This document shows, piece after piece, positions 57,901-64,000 of a stretch of DNA of 64,000 bases. The DNA comes from a bacterium. Its GTDB lineage: Bacteria; Verrucomicrobiota; Kiritimatiellia; CAIKKV01; CAITUY01. Below the pieces are notes generated by a model. That model saw nothing but the letters and a program-made list of their open reading frames with translations, was not told the origin of the DNA and did not search any database. Where the stretch lies: assembly GCA_037143175.1 (NCBI GenBank), contig JBAWZF010000002.1, positions 99,037 through 163,036 on the forward strand, written 5' to 3'. A program made the position numbers and the translations under genes. Position 1 is the stretch's first letter. The number at the start of each line of letters is the position of its first letter.

Positions 57901-58181
57901 TCACTCGTCCGGACCAACCCATCGAACGGAACCTCCCGCAACGCTTCAATGGCCTTGGCAATATTCTCATCCGAGAACGGCACCGTTTGCCCCTTGAAAG
58001 AAATTGAATTGAGCCGCTTTAACTGCCTGCTAAGCACAAACTCCAGCAAGACATAGCGGAGCTTGGCGCGCCGCTCGGCATACACCTCCTCCGGACTCAG
58101 GTACGCGTATCCGAGTTGCTGCAGCAGCCGCACGGCTGGGATTTGACTGATGTGGGATTCCTGGAAGGAAGGGTTATTCAT
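54945..58181 (-). CDS. hsdR: Type I restriction enzyme, R (motor/nuclease) subunit
   Basis: This 1078-residue subunit starts with the HSDR_N nuclease domain, where PDIVCFVNGIPFVAIECKRP gives the PD-(D/E)xK site (Asp, Glu, Lys at about residues 151-171). The SF2 helicase motor follows with Walker A TQGSGKSLVMVLL, DEAD-like FVLVDESHRSQYG, GFTGTPLMKKE and VVDKLLTGFDAPRNVVLYIA, then HTLLQAIARVNR. The C-terminal helical domain is complete. It translocates DNA and cuts at a distance when HsdS/HsdM find unmodified sites. I prefer ATG 58181; GTG 58187 adds two residues. It lies just after the E2-like gene and directly before the metallopeptidase gene. Confidence 0.96.
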   Translation of the reverse strand: MNNPSFQESHISQIPAVRLLQQLGYAYLSPEEVYAERRAKLRYVLLEFVLSRQLKRLNSISFKGQTVPFSDENIAKAIEALREVPFDGLVRTSEKVYDLLTLGKSLDQTIDGVTKGFTLRFIDWANPRNNTFHVTSEFEVERTGSKETRRPDIVCFVNGIPFVAIECKRPEEKHSLEQAIKQSIRNWQNDEIPHLFLYTQLVLALNKNEGSYGTTGTPIKFWAKWREMRDVDAEVRAAINGPVRREEHDKLFKGAFAYAKQAFEEMAIQAREPTEQDRLIWALCRPERLIELARQFMLYDEGGAVKKVARYQQYFAIRKTLERVQQRDTEGRRKGGVIWQTQGSGKSLVMVLLGKALALDDQIKNPRIVIVTDRVDLDEQIWKTFHQCGKEPRMAKTGKNLQELLKNERVAVITTVIDKFRAAANVADNFKNEDDDIFVLVDESHRSQYGEANIRMRKALPKACFIGFTGTPLMKKEKNTALKFGGFIEPAYTIRDAVADAAVVPLLYEGRHIMQNVNKKAVDAMFEAMCKGLTPAQKTDLKRKFASRDELNRLESRLYLIAWDVSQHFSTQWAGTGFKGQLTASGKKEALILKRFFDEFGKVTSEVVISGPQEIEGDDGVMVIKEESVERFWKAMMEKYGSEKEYNRQIINSFKKSETPELVIVVDKLLTGFDAPRNVVLYIARSLKEHTLLQAIARVNRLHTGKDFGYIIDYYGVVTQLHDALELYSDLDGKFDEEDLEGTLTDLTEALKALPKLHDALWDLFREVTNKKDEEAFELSLEKPERREDYYTKLSKFCRVLRMGLSSIQWVIATPDDKVERYKKDAMFFQKLRASVKIRYAEEIDYRDYEAQIQKMLATYVQADEVIQVVDPVNIFERQAFEKEVDKARSPRAKADIIANRTKKTITEKMEEDPFFYRKFSLLLEQTIAEYKQQRITDAQYLAKVKEIMERVRDRRKSDMPASLDGNDFAQALYGAVSEKMTPGVREGSPSYGSAAVARDAAIDQIRAEMSLKLEAIIRAEAVVRWRDNSDAQNRMRNQMDDFLFELQKLKGITLSLEQMDALIESCLQIARNRPDDV

Positions 58182-58190
58182 ATTCACCTA

Positions 58191-58652
58191 TCAGTTTTTT
58201 ATTGGCCGTTGCGGAACTTTTGCATCATTTTTATGAGGGGCTTCCGGCCCCAGCCATTTCCCGCACATTAGGAAAAGCTCATAGAACACCAGCCATTCGG
58301 CCGTCCATGGTATGATTTTATCATGTAGATTGTCGCTCCATCGCCAAGGTTGTTCTCGATGATCGTAGAGGCATAGCGTGCCTTCTCGATAGATGTGTAT
58401 ATGCCCCCAGCTTCCCCGAGGAATTTGTGGTCTCCGAATACGAACTTCCGGTATTCCACCATTTTTATAACTTACTTTGACTGTATAAGTAGCGCAATGC
58501 TCTGAAGGTGTAATCTCACCTTCACATTCAAGCAAGTTGTTGTGAAGCGCACACCGGAACCCTGGAAACCGTTTCTCCATAAATGTCTTTTGAAGGACAA
58601 AATTGCGGTACTCGGCTGCACGATCACGTTTTTTAATGATTGCTCGATCCAT
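58191..58652 (-). CDS. E2-like protein of a short CBASS module
   Basis: The 153-residue protein has the prokaryotic E2 pattern: a beta-sheet (ATYTVKVSYKNGGIPEVRIR), then GHIHIYREGTLCLYDHRE, where Cys94 is the expected catalytic cysteine and HxHxYxxGxLCLY the family motif, then a helical end (WTAEWLVFYELFLMCGKW). In CBASS, E2-like proteins modify the CD-NTase to prime signalling; short type II systems have an E2 without E1 or JAB. Neither E1 nor JAB is present here. Its start overlaps the CD-NTase stop by 20 bp. It is followed 9 bp later by hsdR. Confidence 0.85.
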   Translation of the reverse strand: MDRAIIKKRDRAAEYRNFVLQKTFMEKRFPGFRCALHNNLLECEGEITPSEHCATYTVKVSYKNGGIPEVRIRRPQIPRGSWGHIHIYREGTLCLYDHREQPWRWSDNLHDKIIPWTAEWLVFYELFLMCGKWLGPEAPHKNDAKVPQRPIKN

Positions 58653-59754
58653 AGAATTTGTGCGCTACATTTACTACACCGATTGCACCCAACACCCCTG
58701 CCGATGATGTCCGAACGCCATTTCCCACTAACGCAGCCTTTTCAAGCAGAGCCTTCTTCTTCTCCTCATCCTTGCGCTTGTCATCAAATTCCTTGAAGAA
58801 TCCGTCGCTCTTGAAGACCCAGTCCCACCTCGTCCTGGCAGAATCTGCATTGTTATTTTCAGTTTTATCCAGTTCACTCAACTCAGCTAGCGCTTCCTGT
58901 ACATGAACTAGCAATGCAACAACGTTACTATCTGCCTCGGTTTTTGTGATGGCCGGCTTATCCGGATGCGCCAGGTTACAAATACGTTTTGAGCCTAGGA
59001 GTCGAATCTTAAGATTAGTCAACAATTCCCTGAACGCGACATCAATACGTTGATGGTAGTTAGGCTGGCATTCACTGACCAGCATGGTCAATTTCATTCC
59101 GTTTGGCATGTCCCAATCTGTATCCGGCCGACTACGACAAAATCGCTTCAACAGTTGAACAAGCTGACGGAACTGAGTACCCCACCCGTCTACAATCGCG
59201 TTTCGCCCCTCGACTGTGGCATCAAACCATACATTGACTTGAGTTGGATCTGACTTTTCCCATGACTTTTCGCTTGCCAACTCGCGCATAATATCGCCAT
59301 TTGACTCCAGCCACTTTCGGTAAACAGGAAAGTCCACATGGTGTTTCTCCTCATCTGTATCTGCATAGAAAACCCTAACGCAGTTGGTGCAATTTCGAGG
59401 CTGCCGGTTGAACCGGTCATCCTTGAGGGCTTCCCTAACTTTGTCTTTGGCTTGAGCCGCAGTAAGTTCTTCACCATCCTTATTCACCAGCTGGTGCTTC
59501 CACAACACCACTCCGTCATCGATGTCATACTCATCATTCACAAACCTAGTTTGGATGACCGTTTGCATAGCAACGGAGCCTTGAGGTTGGAAGCTTGATA
59601 CACCAATAGTGACTCCGGGTATTTCATTTGGGAGCCTAGCGATTAAGCGGTCGCGATTGGCTTTTCGGTGGGATAACAATTTCTCCCTAAAATCTACACT
59701 AAGTCGCACTTTTTGATCGCGAAAACTCTCAATTCGTTCTGAGTAATCGTACAT
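58633..59754 (-). CDS. CD-NTase (cGAS/DncV-like cyclic-oligonucleotide synthase)
   Basis: The 373-residue protein has the CD-NTase active-site pattern: PQGSVAMQTVI (Gly59-Ser60), then NDEYDIDDGVVL with Asp77 and Asp79, and a third acidic residue in HHVDFPVYR. The C-terminal helical part (QLVQLLKRFCRSRP ... RRLL-like helices) is of the OAS/DncV type. It would make a cyclic di- or trinucleotide upon phage infection to switch on the effector encoded just upstream (2-bp gap). Downstream the E2-like gene overlaps it. Product nucleotide cannot be read from sequence. Its C terminus ends GSSNH instead of the Gly commonly joined by E2. Confidence 0.9.
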   Translation of the reverse strand: MYDYSERIESFRDQKVRLSVDFREKLLSHRKANRDRLIARLPNEIPGVTIGVSSFQPQGSVAMQTVIQTRFVNDEYDIDDGVVLWKHQLVNKDGEELTAAQAKDKVREALKDDRFNRQPRNCTNCVRVFYADTDEEKHHVDFPVYRKWLESNGDIMRELASEKSWEKSDPTQVNVWFDATVEGRNAIVDGWGTQFRQLVQLLKRFCRSRPDTDWDMPNGMKLTMLVSECQPNYHQRIDVAFRELLTNLKIRLLGSKRICNLAHPDKPAITKTEADSNVVALLVHVQEALAELSELDKTENNNADSARTRWDWVFKSDGFFKEFDDKRKDEEKKKALLEKAALVGNGVRTSSAGVLGAIGVVNVAHKFYGSSNH

Positions 59755-59756
59755 AG

Positions 59757-60518
59757 TCAGACACCTCCATTATTTTGGCTAAGTTTTTCGGCATAAGCCA
59801 TCCAGTCAACAGCTGGTACAGTGGCCAGAGATTGCAATTTCCACAATAAGCGAAAGGCGAAGAAAGCAAGGGCGTTGTTGGATGGACCGTATGTATATGC
59901 CCCCGCCCCCGCAAATATATCAAATGAAGCACCAGTCGCAGCAAAGCCGCAATCAATCTCACTATCCCCAGTGAGCCCCGCATGTACCGTTCGGAAAGCA
60001 TCACTAAAGCCTTCCTTCCAGTCCACTTCAATGGCCAATATGCCCGCCACAATGTCGAAGTGTTTCTTGGCCGGATAAACCCCTCCGGCATGGTGAATCT
60101 CTACTGACGTGCGTTTTAGTTTTCGCACAGACGCAGCCTTTTCGGCAGCGTACTCCAGATAACCTTTATCAATCTTCGGCTTACATTCGAAAATAGCGTA
60201 GACGGCTTCAGCAGGGACATACCGGTGCTTGTCATTATCAAGCAATGTGGGAGTGTATTGACGGTCAAATACCACAACATCAATTGAATGGCTTACACTA
60301 CCGAGCGAGTCTAAGACAATGGCTTTCTCCACCGTGTACCGATTCGGCAGGTACTTTCGCAAGAAATCAATAAAATGTTGCTCATTTACTTCACCGCGAT
60401 CACCGGCATGAATGATACGCGCAGAGGATTGGAGTTTGGTGACCAAGCATTGCTGCTCAGTAGCAAAAGCTTCGCGCAAGAACTGTTCGTTTGTAGGTAT
60501 GTTGGTTTGGTCAGCCAT
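59757..60518 (-). CDS. DUF6602-like nuclease effector of the CBASS module
   Basis: The 253-residue protein shows a PD-(D/E)xK nuclease core: GDRGEVNEQHFIDFLRKYLP, then SIDVVVFD (Asp80) and EAVYAIFECKPK (Glu111, Lys113). A C-terminal alpha/beta region follows (about 150-240, AGILAIEVDWKEGFSDAF). This arrangement is that of DUF6602 proteins found in defence islands. With a CD-NTase and E2-like gene right behind it, it is the natural effector, perhaps a DNase activated by the cyclic nucleotide. The start overlaps the shortened hsdS by 8 bp, so the whole CBASS-like module is embedded in the restriction operon. Confidence 0.78.
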   Translation of the reverse strand: MADQTNIPTNEQFLREAFATEQQCLVTKLQSSARIIHAGDRGEVNEQHFIDFLRKYLPNRYTVEKAIVLDSLGSVSHSIDVVVFDRQYTPTLLDNDKHRYVPAEAVYAIFECKPKIDKGYLEYAAEKAASVRKLKRTSVEIHHAGGVYPAKKHFDIVAGILAIEVDWKEGFSDAFRTVHAGLTGDSEIDCGFAATGASFDIFAGAGAYTYGPSNNALAFFAFRLLWKLQSLATVPAVDWMAYAEKLSQNNGGV

Positions 60519-60939
60519 GTTTTTCCGTTCTGACGCGAATAGCGCCGGTTAGCAATTTTTGCATCAGCCCGCGCTTCTGCTGGTCAAGGGCATCCCGCTT
60601 AGCTCCCAAAAGGAGAAGTTCTTGATCACAAGTATCAAGTATGTCCGCAATCCTCTGCTGTTTCTTGATATCGACGGGTATGGTTACTTCTATGGTCGCG
60701 AAGGCTGGGAACTTGAGGTTAGGAAATAACTTACTTACCGCCAACCCTCTTGCGTTGAGCGTTTGAGAGTAATGGTGAATCGTTCCAAATTGAGCCCCAC
60801 TCACATCGCCAGTTTGCATGAACGGAATATCGCCACCAAAAAAACTTGGATCATTGCGCGGACGATGAGAAAAACGCCCCCTTTCGATATTGGCCCATTC
60901 TCCGAGCAAATTGATCTGCCAATTCGTTTTAGGCTTCAT
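60511..60939 (-). CDS. hsdS: Internally shortened type I specificity protein HsdS
   Basis: Only 142 residues remain, against about 400 for a full HsdS. Residues 1-75 match the start of a target recognition domain (WANIERGRFSHRPRNDPSFF ... GDIPFMQTGDVS). From about residue 80 the sequence jumps to the final conserved region (IPVDIKKQQRIADILDTCDQ, then AKRDALDQQKRGLMQKLLTG). Most of the first and all of the second recognition domain are missing, in frame. Such a half-size or smaller HsdS may fail to bind DNA unless it dimerises; full target recognition seems unlikely. The start overlaps the preceding small gene by 4 bp, and the effector gene starts inside its end. Confidence 0.85.
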   Translation of the reverse strand: MKPKTNWQINLLGEWANIERGRFSHRPRNDPSFFGGDIPFMQTGDVSGAQFGTIHHYSQTLNARGLAVSKLFPNLKFPAFATIEVTIPVDIKKQQRIADILDTCDQELLLLGAKRDALDQQKRGLMQKLLTGAIRVRTEKHG

Positions 60940-61331
60940 ACCCCACCCTTCTTCCCGCTCACTATCTTCCCTTTCAACTGCTTCACCTTCGCAACAGCTT
61001 TCCGGGCACGCTTCTTCACGGGCTTCGGCTGCTCATCCTTTTCCTCCGAATCCCACATTTCTCTGTAGGCGTTGATGTATTCCGCCGTGGCAACAGGATT
61101 TATGAAGAAGTAGTGGCGGCAGAGTTTTTTGTAGAGTTGGAGGGCTGGTTCATAACAGCAGAAGGAGAGCAGGCCGTCGAGGGTGTGTTCGATGTGATTG
61201 GTATCGCGACTGCTGGATCGCAGGATGTCATCTACGATTGAAGTGTACGCCAACACGGCTTGCTGATTCAAAGCCTGGAGTTGCTCTGCCAAGCCTCTGA
61301 TGGATTCAAACATGTCGTCGTAGTCGCTCAT
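60936..61331 (-). CDS. Small helical protein of the restriction operon
   Basis: From ATG 61331 (GGGAGG about 8 bp before) the protein has 131 residues: a helical N-terminal part (LAEQLQALNQQAVLAYTSIV, residues about 14-33), a middle with HTLDGLLSFCCYEPALQLYK and ATAEYINAYREMWD, and a Lys/Arg-rich tail. No family is recognised. Similar short genes lie between hsdM and hsdS in other type I operons. It overlaps the AlbA_2 gene by 4 bp and the hsdS start by 4 bp, consistent with tight co-translation. Confidence 0.8.
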   Translation of the reverse strand: MSDYDDMFESIRGLAEQLQALNQQAVLAYTSIVDDILRSSSRDTNHIEHTLDGLLSFCCYEPALQLYKKLCRHYFFINPVATAEYINAYREMWDSEEKDEQPKPVKKRARKAVAKVKQLKGKIVSGKKGGV

Positions 61332-62662
61332 TTCAGCACCTCCCAATGGCCCAGTTTGCGTCCGCCAGTACGAAGAAGCTGCTTCGCATCTCTCAAAGTG
61401 GCGATTTGCTTTCGAACGGCACGCCCGCTAATGCCAAGTTCTTCACCAATCTGCTCCGTGGTGACTGCCGGGTTCACCGCCATGAGAGCCAGTATTCTCT
61501 CGGCGGTCTTACCGGAACTTTCCTTTAGGAACTTTCTTTTAGGAACTTTCTTTCGGGAACCTGACACCTCAACTATTTTCAGAGCTTCGATTGAGGATGG
61601 CCGGTTGAATGAAACGATAAACAGACTCCCGATTTCGCGAAAAACAACATCGGGAGCATTCTTGAGTATCAATGGCATGCCGCGCCCCCAAGCCTCCACC
61701 ATTTCGATACGACGAAACAAATCGGCAATCAAGGGATTGCGTCGCTGCGAAACATGCCCTTTGCGCAAGTCATCCAGCGTCAGGCAACCATATAAAGTTC
61801 CAGGATTCCGGATTTCGACGCGATCCTTGAAGATCGCCACCTGCACGTAATCCGGGTCGCAGTAATCACGATGGCAAAAAGCATTGATGATAGCTTCGCG
61901 CAAAGCATCTACTGATACCTCCGGCACGTCTACCCGATACAACCCATTGAGCCGCATCCCGATGTGAATATTTTTAAGCACAAACCGTTGCGCCTCTTCG
62001 ATCAATTCCAAAATGTCGCCCTGGATATCGTGGCGGTCAATAATCATCGCACTATCGGTCGTTCCAAACACCGCACAGCGTAGCTCCATCGGGGCCGACT
62101 TGGCAAAAAACAGGGCTGCTGCGTTCAGCAGCTTCCCGGCTTTGAGCAGACCAAGCTTTTCGACCGCATTAGCCGGCGTATCCCAACTAAGCCCGGCTCG
62201 ATCAACAAACCGCTTCAACTTTTCAACGTCAAGATCCGCAACACTCAGTCCACAAATTCTATTATCCCAACGCAGTAGTTCACTGTTTTTCGCCAGAATC
62301 AGTTTTTCCAGCGCTTTGACACTCAATTGCCGGTCTTCATCTGCCACGCGCATATAGGCACGGCCATGGGAATGATACGGCGCTTCATGTCCGTCAAACG
62401 CTACTTTGATGCAGTGACACCCATCAACTATCTCAAGGGTGACATGGGGGTATATTTTGGGCTCGATATGAGCGGCTATGGCCTGCGACACATCGCGCAG
62501 TGTCTTTTCGTTTACTTCGAGCCCAACAGCTTTCCCGTCATTGCGAATACCAAACCACAGTTCACCATGGCCATGTTTGTTGAGAATGGCGGAAATGGAA
62601 CCCAGCCCGGCTGTAAGCTCAGCCAGACTTTTCTTGAGTTCTATGGTTTCCGTTTCTTTCAC
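61328..62662 (-). CDS. AlbA_2 (Schlafen-like) DNA-binding protein with winged-helix end
   Basis: The 444-residue protein has the AlbA_2/Schlafen-like domain (MKETETIELKKSLAELTAGL at the start; HGHGELWFGIRNDGKAVGLE and AYMRVADEDRQLS). The HATPase_c_4-like middle contains REAIINAFCHRDY and RVEIRNPGTLYG. The C-terminal winged helix reads AVNPAVTTEQIGEELGISGR. Such proteins are frequent in restriction operons and defence islands as regulators or effectors. A likely job here is control of the operon; effector activity cannot be excluded. It overlaps the KilA-N gene by 4 bp. Confidence 0.85.
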   Translation of the reverse strand: MKETETIELKKSLAELTAGLGSISAILNKHGHGELWFGIRNDGKAVGLEVNEKTLRDVSQAIAAHIEPKIYPHVTLEIVDGCHCIKVAFDGHEAPYHSHGRAYMRVADEDRQLSVKALEKLILAKNSELLRWDNRICGLSVADLDVEKLKRFVDRAGLSWDTPANAVEKLGLLKAGKLLNAAALFFAKSAPMELRCAVFGTTDSAMIIDRHDIQGDILELIEEAQRFVLKNIHIGMRLNGLYRVDVPEVSVDALREAIINAFCHRDYCDPDYVQVAIFKDRVEIRNPGTLYGCLTLDDLRKGHVSQRRNPLIADLFRRIEMVEAWGRGMPLILKNAPDVVFREIGSLFIVSFNRPSSIEALKIVEVSGSRKKVPKRKFLKESSGKTAERILALMAVNPAVTTEQIGEELGISGRAVRKQIATLRDAKQLLRTGGRKLGHWEVLK

Positions 62663-63501
62663 TTATCGCCTTTCTCCAAGCGGGCTAAGTTTGAATGGGC
62701 GGTAAGAGTCTGCATCTGGCGGATGGCGATTTGATTAAGGCGTTTGAGTCGCTCCCCTTGGGGCAGGTCCATGTGAATGAACTCGGCATTCATGCCTTCG
62801 ATATTGGCCAATACCAGCAATTGCTCAATAGCCGCATAGTCACGCATATTGCCATCCAGAGAGGGATTGGCCGCCCGCCACTCCCTGGCCGTCTGGCCGA
62901 AAAGCGCGACATTCAATACGTCTGCTTCATTGGCATACGTGAAACTGATTTGTTCAGGAGTCAGGGCGGTAGGAATGAGGTGCGCCTTAATGGCGTCGGT
63001 ATGAATGCGGTAATTTAGCTTGGCAAGTGTACGGTTGAGATTCCAAGCCAGTGACAATCGGCGGTTTTCGTCTTCCTTGAGCCTCTGAAACTCCTTGATT
63101 AGATAGAGTTTAAACTCAACCGATATCCATGAGGCGAATTCAAAGGCAATGTCCTTATGAGCGAAGGTGCCCCCGTAACGCCCCGGCTTGGATACCAGAC
63201 CAATGGCCTCCGTCTTTGCGATCCATTGCTTTGCGGTTAGGATGAAACTGTTGAGCCCTGCCTGTTTTTTAAACCCATCGAATTCGATGGGTTTAAAACC
63301 GGGGTTGTTCAAGCCTTCCCATATTCCAAGAAACTCAATGGTATTGCGATTGCGTAACCAATTTTGAATGATGTAATCAGTCCGTTCCGCATCACGGTAT
63401 CGGGCAATATCAGTCAGGGAAATGTAGTCCTCCCTGTTCTGGGAGACAATGGTAATGGCCGCGCCTTTTACGTTAATCATGGTCATTTTGTCATTTGACA
63501 T
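62659..63501 (-). CDS. KilA-N domain protein
   Basis: From ATG 63501 (AAAGGAG about 8 bp before) the protein has 280 residues. The N-terminal part (DYISLTDIARYRDAERTDYI, then IIQNWLRNRNTIEFLGIWE) is a KilA-N DNA-binding domain, with RYGGTFAHKDIAFEFASWIS as its conserved end. A helical C-terminal half follows. KilA-N proteins come from phages and are common inside type I restriction operons between hsdM and hsdS; their function there is unknown. It lies 24 bp after the hsdM stop and overlaps the AlbA_2 gene. Confidence 0.88.
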   Translation of the reverse strand: MSNDKMTMINVKGAAITIVSQNREDYISLTDIARYRDAERTDYIIQNWLRNRNTIEFLGIWEGLNNPGFKPIEFDGFKKQAGLNSFILTAKQWIAKTEAIGLVSKPGRYGGTFAHKDIAFEFASWISVEFKLYLIKEFQRLKEDENRRLSLAWNLNRTLAKLNYRIHTDAIKAHLIPTALTPEQISFTYANEADVLNVALFGQTAREWRAANPSLDGNMRDYAAIEQLLVLANIEGMNAEFIHMDLPQGERLKRLNQIAIRQMQTLTAHSNLARLEKGDK

Positions 63502-63525
63502 ATTCAGACTCCTTTTGCGCGGCAA

Positions 63526-64000
63526 TTACAGTCCCAACTCCTTCAAATACCGATCCATTTTGGCTCGCACGACGACAAGCTCCTTCTCCAGTCCGGCAAT
63601 CTCTTTCTTCACGGCAGCGAGATCAATCTCTTCCTCTTCCTCAAAAGTATCCACGTAGCGGGGAATGTTGAGGTTGAAATCATTGTCGGCCAATTCCTGC
63701 GGGGTAGCGCGATAGGCGTATTTCTCGACCGTCTCAAACTTGCGATAGATGCGGACGATTTTGTCGAGATGCTCATCGGTCAGAATATTCTGGTTCTTGG
63801 CGTCCTTATATTCGCGGGAGGCATCAATAAAGAGAACGTCCCCATGGGTCTTGCCTTTGTTAAACAGCAGGATGGCGGCGGGAATGCCGGTCCCGAAGAA
63901 CAGGTTCGCTGGCAAACCAATAACCGCCTCCAGCAGATTCTCCTCTATGAATTTCTGCCGGATGCGTCCCTCCGCCCCACCACGAAACAGTACGCCATGT
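63526..64000 (-). CDS. hsdM: Type I DNA methyltransferase HsdM, C-terminal part (runs off window)
   Basis: About 157 C-terminal residues lie in the window; the open frame continues to the last base. Seen are HGVLFRGGAEGRIRQKFIEE, then AVIGLPANLFFGTGIPAAIL, VLFIDASREYKDAKNQNILT and YVDTFEEEEEIDL, typical of HsdM after the NPPF motif. The catalytic motif and N-terminal domain are outside. It provides protective adenine methylation together with HsdS. As first gene of the operon seen here, it sets transcription for the following nine genes. Confidence 0.95.
   Translation of the reverse strand, partial: HGVLFRGGAEGRIRQKFIEENLLEAVIGLPANLFFGTGIPAAILLFNKGKTHGDVLFIDASREYKDAKNQNILTDEHLDKIVRIYRKFETVEKYAYRATPQELADNDFNLNIPRYVDTFEEEEEIDLAAVKKEIAGLEKELVVVRAKMDRYLKELGL

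Noticed and set aside
58191..59754. Full type II CBASS with Cap2 (E1-E2) and Cap3 (JAB)
   Set aside because: No E1 adenylation domain or JAB protease gene is present; only an E2-like protein accompanies the CD-NTase.

Overview
The window reads as chromosomal DNA of a Gram-negative, probably strictly or facultatively anaerobic bacterium. A secretin, a lipoprotein and an outer-membrane barrel point to a diderm. A trimeric [FeFe] hydrogenase points to fermentation, and separate L-rhamnose and L-fucose isomerases point to growth on deoxy-sugar polysaccharides. Together with the many short palindromic repeats this resembles the PVC group, perhaps Kiritimatiellota. That assignment is an inference from gene content and no marker gene settles it. 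I saw no rRNA, tRNA or CRISPR array.

Region 1 (1-22.3 kb, all minus strand) is a type II secretion / type IV pilus-like system. One half (22.3 to 13.4 kb) encodes an ExeA-like ATPase, a PilP/GspC-like protein, a secretin, a coiled-coil TPR protein, a histidine kinase with its response regulator, and a TPR/thioredoxin-fold protein. The other half (3.5 kb to the window edge) encodes GspE, GspF, GspG and a second pseudopilin. Between them lies the most unusual locus of the window: a compact F1-like rotary ATPase cluster (11.4 to 3.5 kb). Its order is a secreted, membrane-anchored repeat protein, two tandem alpha subunits, epsilon, c, a b-delta fusion, gamma and beta. Beta is followed after 9 bp by gspE, so the ATPase and secretion genes look co-transcribed. 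Only one of the two alpha subunits keeps the arginine finger (Arg352 in alpha-2; Ile356 in alpha-1). No subunit a is present in the window. A DUF4143-type ATPase and a small lipoprotein separate the two blocks.

Region 2 (22.4-31.4 kb) is housekeeping and energy metabolism: typA, an electron-bifurcating-type hydrogenase operon (hydB, hydA, hydC) with Rex-like and CRP-like sites upstream, and divergent pgi-rfbD.

Region 3 (31.5-37.4 kb) holds an AbiE toxin-antitoxin pair followed by a Mu GemA-like gene. Next come a sigma70-type promoter, a cobalamin riboswitch and a terminator ahead of a dehydrogenase / TrpD-like pair. A perfect FNR-type box precedes a hemerythrin protein and a cysteine-rich partner.

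Region 4 (37.5-52.3 kb) combines sugar catabolism (rhaA; AraC regulator with fucI) and cell-envelope functions: three large glycosyltransferase-like membrane proteins, a dolichol-phosphate-mannose-type glycosyltransferase, a UDP-galactopyranose-mutase-like flavoprotein and an outer-membrane barrel.

Region 5 (52.3-54.2 kb) is a LacI-type DNA-binding protein whose ligand domain is cut short and joined to a roughly 330-residue Pro/Glu tail. The gene carries in-frame palindromic repeats and is flanked by two nearly identical 39-bp palindromes.

Region 6 (54.2-64 kb) is a defence operon on the minus strand. Type I restriction-modification genes (hsdM partial, an internally shortened hsdS, hsdR) enclose a KilA-N protein, an AlbA_2 regulator, a small protein, and a three-gene short CBASS-like module (nuclease-like effector, CD-NTase, E2-like protein). 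A YgjP-like metallopeptidase closes the operon.
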